Shown piece by piece: positions 22,481 through 26,502 of a stretch of DNA of 26,502 bases. The translations under genes and the position numbers were made by a program. The number at the start of each line of letters is the position of its first letter. The stretch's first letter is position 1. Origin of the DNA: an uncultured Kiritimatiellota bacterium (GTDB lineage Bacteria > Verrucomicrobiota > Kiritimatiellia > RFP12 > UBA1067); the NCBI GenBank assembly GCA_934635045.1, contig CAKTZA010000056.1:1-26502 (forward strand). Reading direction: 5' to 3'. The notes below the pieces were generated by a model that saw nothing but the letters and a program-made list of their open reading frames with translations, made no database searches and was not told the DNA's origin.

Positions 22481-24910
22481 ATGTTTGCAAGTCAGAGAGC
22501 TGTAAAGGTGATGGGGAATGCGTTCGGCTACGGGATGCCTTGTCGGTCGCGACAGGGGGTGTCGGGGGTTGTGAAGTTCCTCATGGCCTTGTCGCTGTGC
22601 GCCGTGGCAGGTGCTGGGAGGACGGAGACCTACTTCTGGGGACGGGCAGACCAAGGGTGGCAGGCGTTCGAGACGGTTGCCAATTGGACGGTTGGGGACG
22701 ACTCGACCCCCGCATCAGCCTGTCCGTCGGCCACAGACATGCTGGGTGATTTCAAGGAAGGGCGGACGACGGCGATCCTGCTTTCCGAAGATCGTCAAGT
22801 CAAGGGCATTTCGGCCGAGTCGACTGGATGGGGCCGTCGGACGGTGATGATTCAGGGGGCGACGTTGGAATTCCTTGAAGATGTCACGACTCATTACTAT
22901 GCCTTTGAGGTGTACGGAAGAGGGAGACTCGTCTTTGGTCGGAATTGCACGACAGACTTTGCGTGGGGCGGTGCGAGAAACGTTCTTGCGACAATGGAAC
23001 CGGGGACGGAAATCGACCTTTTCGGCGCGGTGACGGTCGGCTCGGGGCTCGTGGTGACAAACGGGGCCGGCGCGAAAATGGTCATTGCCCCGTCATCTTG
23101 GTCGTTCTTTAGGGGGTCAGATGGCGAGCATGGTTTCTTCAATCACGGAATAATGGAGTTTCCAAGCGGCCTCACGTTTGGCCGTACGGCGGGAACGGCG
23201 GGAGACGCCACGGTTCGTTTCCGCCAGGACGGCGGCACGATGGTGCTGGGCGGGACTTTCGCCCAGACGGGGGATGCCGCCGAACATTACGTCTTCGAGC
23301 TGAACGGTGGTACGCTGCTGGTGACCAATGACGTCAGCATGGCAGTCTTTGAGTCCGTAGGCATGCCCACGCCGAACGGCTCTGCGCGCATTTCGGTCGC
23401 CAAGGATTGTACGCTTGACTGGGCCAATGCATCGTTTGCGGAAGGGACATCTCTGGCCGTCGAGGGAGATGGATCTTTCGTTTTAGGGGCTGTCGCACCT
23501 GCGACTCTTGCGCTGGACGGGTTGTCGCGGCTGGTCTTCGTAGGCGACACCACTCTGCAGTCTTTAACCGGCTATGAGAATACGGCGTTCGTGTTTGACG
23601 AAACACGGTTTGCCAGCGGCTCCTTTCGCGTGTTGTGTCCTGATACGGCAGTCCGCGCCAAGCTTATGCAGGATTTCAAAAAGCAGGCCACTGGCTGGAC
23701 TGTCCGGGAAGACGGGGAGGCCGTTGTCGTCTGCGACGCGAAGGGCGACGGGGAGACGTTCCTCTGGCAAAAGGTATATACGTGGGCGTCTTATGCGGAC
23801 CCGCTCAACTGGAAGGTCGGCGACGCCCAAGAGGCCGCGACGCGCTGTCCTGGCGAGCGCAGCTGGCTGTCTGTCATGGGGAGTTATGCCTGGTGTCTTT
23901 TTGACTTGGGCGGCGGGCGTTTCCGCGTGAGGGGGCTGGCGGTCGCGCCTGCGAACGACTACACGACTCGTGAGCTTCATGTCTTAGGCGGCACACTTGA
24001 ATTCACGGAGGCTGTCAAGACCCATTATCATGTCTTCGGGACGTACCAAGGCGGACGGCTCGTCTTCGGGCGGAATTGCTCGACAGACTTCGAGTGGGGC
24101 GGCGCGAAGAACATCCTTGCGACAATGGAGGCCGGGACGGAGATCGACCTTTTCGGTGCGGTGACGGTCGGCTCGAGGCTCGAGGTGACAAACGGGGCCA
24201 GCGCGAAGATGGTCATCGACCCGGCGTCCTGGCAGTTCATCAGTGGCTCGAATGCCGAACACGGCTTCGTCAACCGCGGGACGATGGAGTTTCCGAACGG
24301 CCTCACGTTTGGCCGCACGGCGGGAACGGCGGGAGACGCCACGGTTCGTTTCCGCCAGGACGGCGGCACGATGGTGCTGGGTGGGACTTTCTCCCAGACA
24401 GGGGAGGCCGCCGAGCATTACGCCTTTGAGCTGAACGGCGGCACGCTGGAGGTGACCGGCGACGTCAGCATGGCGGATTTCGAGTCCGTCGGCATGCCGA
24501 CGCCGGGCCGCGCCGCGCGCGTTTCGGTCGCCAAGGGCCGCACGCTCGACTGGTCTAATGCGGCCTTCGCGGAGGGGACTTCGCTGGCCGTCGCGGGCGG
24601 GGGGACGCTCGTCCTGGGGGCCTTGCCCGCGAAGCTGTCGTTGCTCGACGGCATTGGCCTCCGATTTGCGAGGCCCCGGCTCACGGCGGAAGAGATCGCG
24701 GGCCTTGACGATGCGACAGTCCGCGTTTCGCTTGAAGGCGCTCTGCTCAAGCCGGGAACGGTCCTCTTTTCCGCCCCGGACGCGGCCCTGCTTGAGCGGC
24801 TGCGGACGAAAGTGAACGCCGGGCTGGACCCTGACCGGCGTGTCGTCCGCGTCGAGGGCTCGAGCCTCGTCGTCAGGAACGTGCGGGGGTTCTTATGGGT
24901 TATTCGATAG
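22481..24910 (+). CDS. Large secreted protein with internal duplication
   Basis: 809 residues, function unknown. GAGGAGG (22468-22474) six bases before the ATG at 22481 fixes the start. The N-terminus has a long basic/polar lead and then a hydrophobic signal segment (VVKFLMALSLCAVAGAG, about 29-46), so it is probably exported. Two halves are clearly homologous: each opens with F-x-W...NW-x-VGD (residue ~50 and ~426), followed by runs such as GRLVFGRNC, AGTEIDLFGAVTVGS, GLTFGRTAGTAGDATVRF and FELNGGTL. The Gly/Thr/Val-rich short strands suggest a beta-helix or autotransporter-passenger-like fold, and the W...NW opening recalls passenger domains of PVC surface proteins. The C-terminus (SLVVRNVRGFLWVIR) has no PEP-type motif plus membrane segment, so it is not an obvious exosortase substrate. 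The phosphoesterase gene follows after 16 bases. Confidence 0.8.
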   Translation: MFASQRAVKVMGNAFGYGMPCRSRQGVSGVVKFLMALSLCAVAGAGRTETYFWGRADQGWQAFETVANWTVGDDSTPASACPSATDMLGDFKEGRTTAILLSEDRQVKGISAESTGWGRRTVMIQGATLEFLEDVTTHYYAFEVYGRGRLVFGRNCTTDFAWGGARNVLATMEPGTEIDLFGAVTVGSGLVVTNGAGAKMVIAPSSWSFFRGSDGEHGFFNHGIMEFPSGLTFGRTAGTAGDATVRFRQDGGTMVLGGTFAQTGDAAEHYVFELNGGTLLVTNDVSMAVFESVGMPTPNGSARISVAKDCTLDWANASFAEGTSLAVEGDGSFVLGAVAPATLALDGLSRLVFVGDTTLQSLTGYENTAFVFDETRFASGSFRVLCPDTAVRAKLMQDFKKQATGWTVREDGEAVVVCDAKGDGETFLWQKVYTWASYADPLNWKVGDAQEAATRCPGERSWLSVMGSYAWCLFDLGGGRFRVRGLAVAPANDYTTRELHVLGGTLEFTEAVKTHYHVFGTYQGGRLVFGRNCSTDFEWGGAKNILATMEAGTEIDLFGAVTVGSRLEVTNGASAKMVIDPASWQFISGSNAEHGFVNRGTMEFPNGLTFGRTAGTAGDATVRFRQDGGTMVLGGTFSQTGEAAEHYAFELNGGTLEVTGDVSMADFESVGMPTPGRAARVSVAKGRTLDWSNAAFAEGTSLAVAGGGTLVLGALPAKLSLLDGIGLRFARPRLTAEEIAGLDDATVRVSLEGALLKPGTVLFSAPDAALLERLRTKVNAGLDPDRRVVRVEGSSLVVRNVRGFLWVIR
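22868..23500 (+). repeat. Internal duplication, copy 1
   Basis: This 633-bp stretch aligns without gaps to 23999-24631 at a fixed offset of 1131 bp. Conservation is uneven: 23186-23250 is identical over 65 bp to 24317-24381, while the ends of the copies differ at many codons. Confidence 0.9.
23999..24631 (+). repeat. Internal duplication, copy 2
   Basis: Second copy of the in-gene duplication, 1131 bp (377 codons) after the first and in the same frame. Homology at protein level extends upstream to the F-x-W...NW motif near 23753, with some length differences outside the gap-free block. Confidence 0.9.
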
Positions 24911-24926
24911 AAAGGAGACCGGGAAG

Positions 24927-26462
24927 ATGAAGGAGAGTTCGCGAACGATGACTCGAAGGTTCTTTATCGGCGGGGCGGCTTCGCTTGGCGCCGTTTCGCT
25001 TGGAAAGATCCGCGCGGCGCCGGCTGGCGTCCATGGCCGCGGACGGCCGAACCTGGTCCTTGGCGTCATCTCGGACGTCCATATCGCCTCGCTGGCTGGA
25101 CAAGGGTCCGACGAAATCGCCTCGAACGTCGAGATCACGTTCGAACGCGCCCTTCGTTGGTTCAGCGAGCAGGGCGTCGATGCCGTGGTGCTGGCCGGCG
25201 ACATGTCGGACAGGGGGATGGACGAAGGGCTTATCGCGACGGGCACGGCCTGGGAGCGCGTGTTCCCGAATGACCGCGCGCCGGACGGCCGCAAGGTCGA
25301 GAAGCTTTTCATCTACGGGAATCACGAGTCCTTCTCGTCGTATGGCGACTATCCGAAGCGGCTTTACCCAGACGAGGCCGAACGCAATCGGCACATGTTG
25401 CGCTGTGACATGCCCGGATGGTGGAAGCGCGTCTTCCACGAGGACTACTCGCGTCTTTACGAGAAGACGGTCAAGGGGTATCGCTTTGTCGGGTGTCACT
25501 GGGATGTGCACAGCGGGAAGGGAAACCCGCACGAGCTCATCCGCGACTACATGGCGGAGAAGGGGAAGTCGATCGACCCGTCGCGTCCCTTTTTCTACAT
25601 CCAGCATCCGCCTCTCCAGAACACGACGAGCGGTTCGTGGGCATGGGACCACGACTATGGCGTCGCCACGAAGGCGCTTGCGCCGTTCCCGAATGCCGTC
25701 GCCATTTCGGGGCATACGCATTACTCGCTGACGGACGAGCGCTCGATCTGGCAAGGGGCTTTCACGGCCGTCGACGCGGGGTCGCTTTCGTACACGGGCG
25801 ACCCGTGCGACTCCTGCCCTCCGGCGGGATACGAGAACACGGTGGCGGTGGGGGCGGATGCCGCAAAGATCGACAAGGCCAAGATGATGCCGTGCATGGG
25901 AACGCGCGACGTCCGCCAGGGCATGCTCTGGCGAATCTACGACGACTGCATCGTCATGCGCCGCCGCGATTTCGTCTCGGGGCTTGATCTGGGGGATGAT
26001 TGGGTCCTGCCTCTTCCGACGGCGGAGTCGAGGCCCTTTGCCTTTGCCGCGCGCGCCAAGAAGCTCCGTCCGCCGCAGTTCCCCGCGCATGCGGCCGTCC
26101 GCGTCGCGCGTGTCAAGGCGACGAACAGGGCGAACGTCGAGAAGGATGCCATTGACATCTCTGTGCCTGCCCCGGCTCCCTTGCCGAACGGGCGCCTTTT
26201 CGAGCTTGAGTTCGTTGTTGCCGGAGACGGGAAAAAGGCGGTCAAGCGAGTTCTCGCGCCCGGCTTCAACGCACCGCCCGGGCACAAGAAGGCCTTGGCC
26301 GATTCGCATTGCGTCTTCGCGCTTGACGACCTGCCGCCAGGCCGCATGACGGTCTCGGTGACGCCGCTGAATAGCTACGGGCAGCGAGGAAATCCCCTCG
26401 CGACCGAGTTCGGAAAGGAGGTGGAGAAATGGTGCGCCAAGCAAGCTTGGCTGAACTTGTAG
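24927..26462 (+). CDS. Tat-exported calcineurin-like metallophosphoesterase
   Basis: 511 residues. The ATG at 24927 follows AAAGGAGA (24911-24918); the frame is open further upstream, but that part lies in the preceding gene. The N-terminus is a twin-arginine signal (TRRFFIGGAASLGAVSLG), so a folded metalloenzyme is probably exported. The full metallophosphoesterase motif set is present: Asp50/His52 (SDVHI), Asp92 (AGDMSD), Asn132-His133-Glu134 (YGNHES), His227 (QHPP) and His263/His265 (SGHTHYS), giving a dinuclear metal site. The C-terminal part (about 385-511) looks like a beta-sandwich accessory domain. The substrate is unknown: phosphodiesterase or phosphatase acting on glycans, nucleotides or lipids. 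It is 16 bases after the secreted repeat protein and probably shares its operon. Confidence 0.9.
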   Translation: MKESSRTMTRRFFIGGAASLGAVSLGKIRAAPAGVHGRGRPNLVLGVISDVHIASLAGQGSDEIASNVEITFERALRWFSEQGVDAVVLAGDMSDRGMDEGLIATGTAWERVFPNDRAPDGRKVEKLFIYGNHESFSSYGDYPKRLYPDEAERNRHMLRCDMPGWWKRVFHEDYSRLYEKTVKGYRFVGCHWDVHSGKGNPHELIRDYMAEKGKSIDPSRPFFYIQHPPLQNTTSGSWAWDHDYGVATKALAPFPNAVAISGHTHYSLTDERSIWQGAFTAVDAGSLSYTGDPCDSCPPAGYENTVAVGADAAKIDKAKMMPCMGTRDVRQGMLWRIYDDCIVMRRRDFVSGLDLGDDWVLPLPTAESRPFAFAARAKKLRPPQFPAHAAVRVARVKATNRANVEKDAIDISVPAPAPLPNGRLFELEFVVAGDGKKAVKRVLAPGFNAPPGHKKALADSHCVFALDDLPPGRMTVSVTPLNSYGQRGNPLATEFGKEVEKWCAKQAWLNL

Positions 26463-26502
26463 AATGAAAGGAATCTACTCAGTAAGGATAATGGCATACT
26501 GA

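Noticed and set aside
22481..24910. Exosortase substrate with a PEP-CTERM-like tail
   Set aside because: The last residues show no Pro-Glu-Pro-type motif followed by a membrane helix and basic cluster.
26464..26502. Twelve-codon frame at the window end (MKGIYSVRIMAY)
   Set aside because: Too short, with no supporting motif. A downstream gene may begin beyond the window.

Overview
The window is a GC-rich, densely packed bacterial chromosome segment in which all protein genes lie on the + strand and one tRNA lies on the - strand. The gene content suggests a Gram-negative, probably anaerobic and host-associated member of the PVC group (Kiritimatiellota, Lentisphaerae or Verrucomicrobiota). The clues are a DUF4954 protein, GYF_2 proteins, an exosortase/EpsI pair, a reverse-type rubrerythrin, L-fucose isomerase, and a GntR/LacI-type regulator next to a large secreted repeat protein and a Tat-exported phosphoesterase. 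This placement is inference from family content; no database search was possible.

Layout. 1-414: end of a DUF4954 gene. 467-4169: a three-gene overlapping operon of two GYF_2 proteins with Val-Glu-Lys repeats (one with a long coiled coil) and a TPR-bearing, probably exported protein; its promoter sits so close to the first ATG that the message should be leaderless. 4210-6021: lone L-fucose isomerase. 6142-7017: outer-membrane beta-barrel candidate. 7093-7461: small RRM RNA-binding protein. 7523-7599 (-): tRNA-Ile2 (CAT anticodon). 7797-16182: rpoB and rpoC, separated by an 8-bp tandem repeat array and without the usual ribosomal protein genes upstream. The tRNA and rpoB are driven by back-to-back promoters whose -35 elements overlap inside a near-perfect 42-bp palindrome.

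16347-22339: a possible six-gene transcription unit: rubrerythrin, exosortase, EpsI, a fusion of a WecA-type sugar-phosphate transferase with the N-terminal half of a CapD-type protein, a phosphohexomutase-like protein lacking domain I, and a GntR/LacI-type regulator. From the exosortase onward all neighbouring genes overlap, so they are probably translationally coupled. The module looks like cell-surface sorting plus glycan initiation. 22481-26462: a secreted protein with an internal duplication and a Tat-exported metallophosphoesterase, probably co-transcribed and possibly controlled by the regulator just upstream.

Several promoters share one form: TTGC-type -35, 17-18 bp spacer, extended -10 TGn + TATAAT. 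Three of them are interwoven with hairpins or palindromes. The oddest items are the fusion and mutase with missing domains in adjacent coupled genes, the mirror-symmetric tRNA/rpoB promoter, and the short tandem array between rpoB and rpoC. No intergenic stretch exceeds 300 bases.
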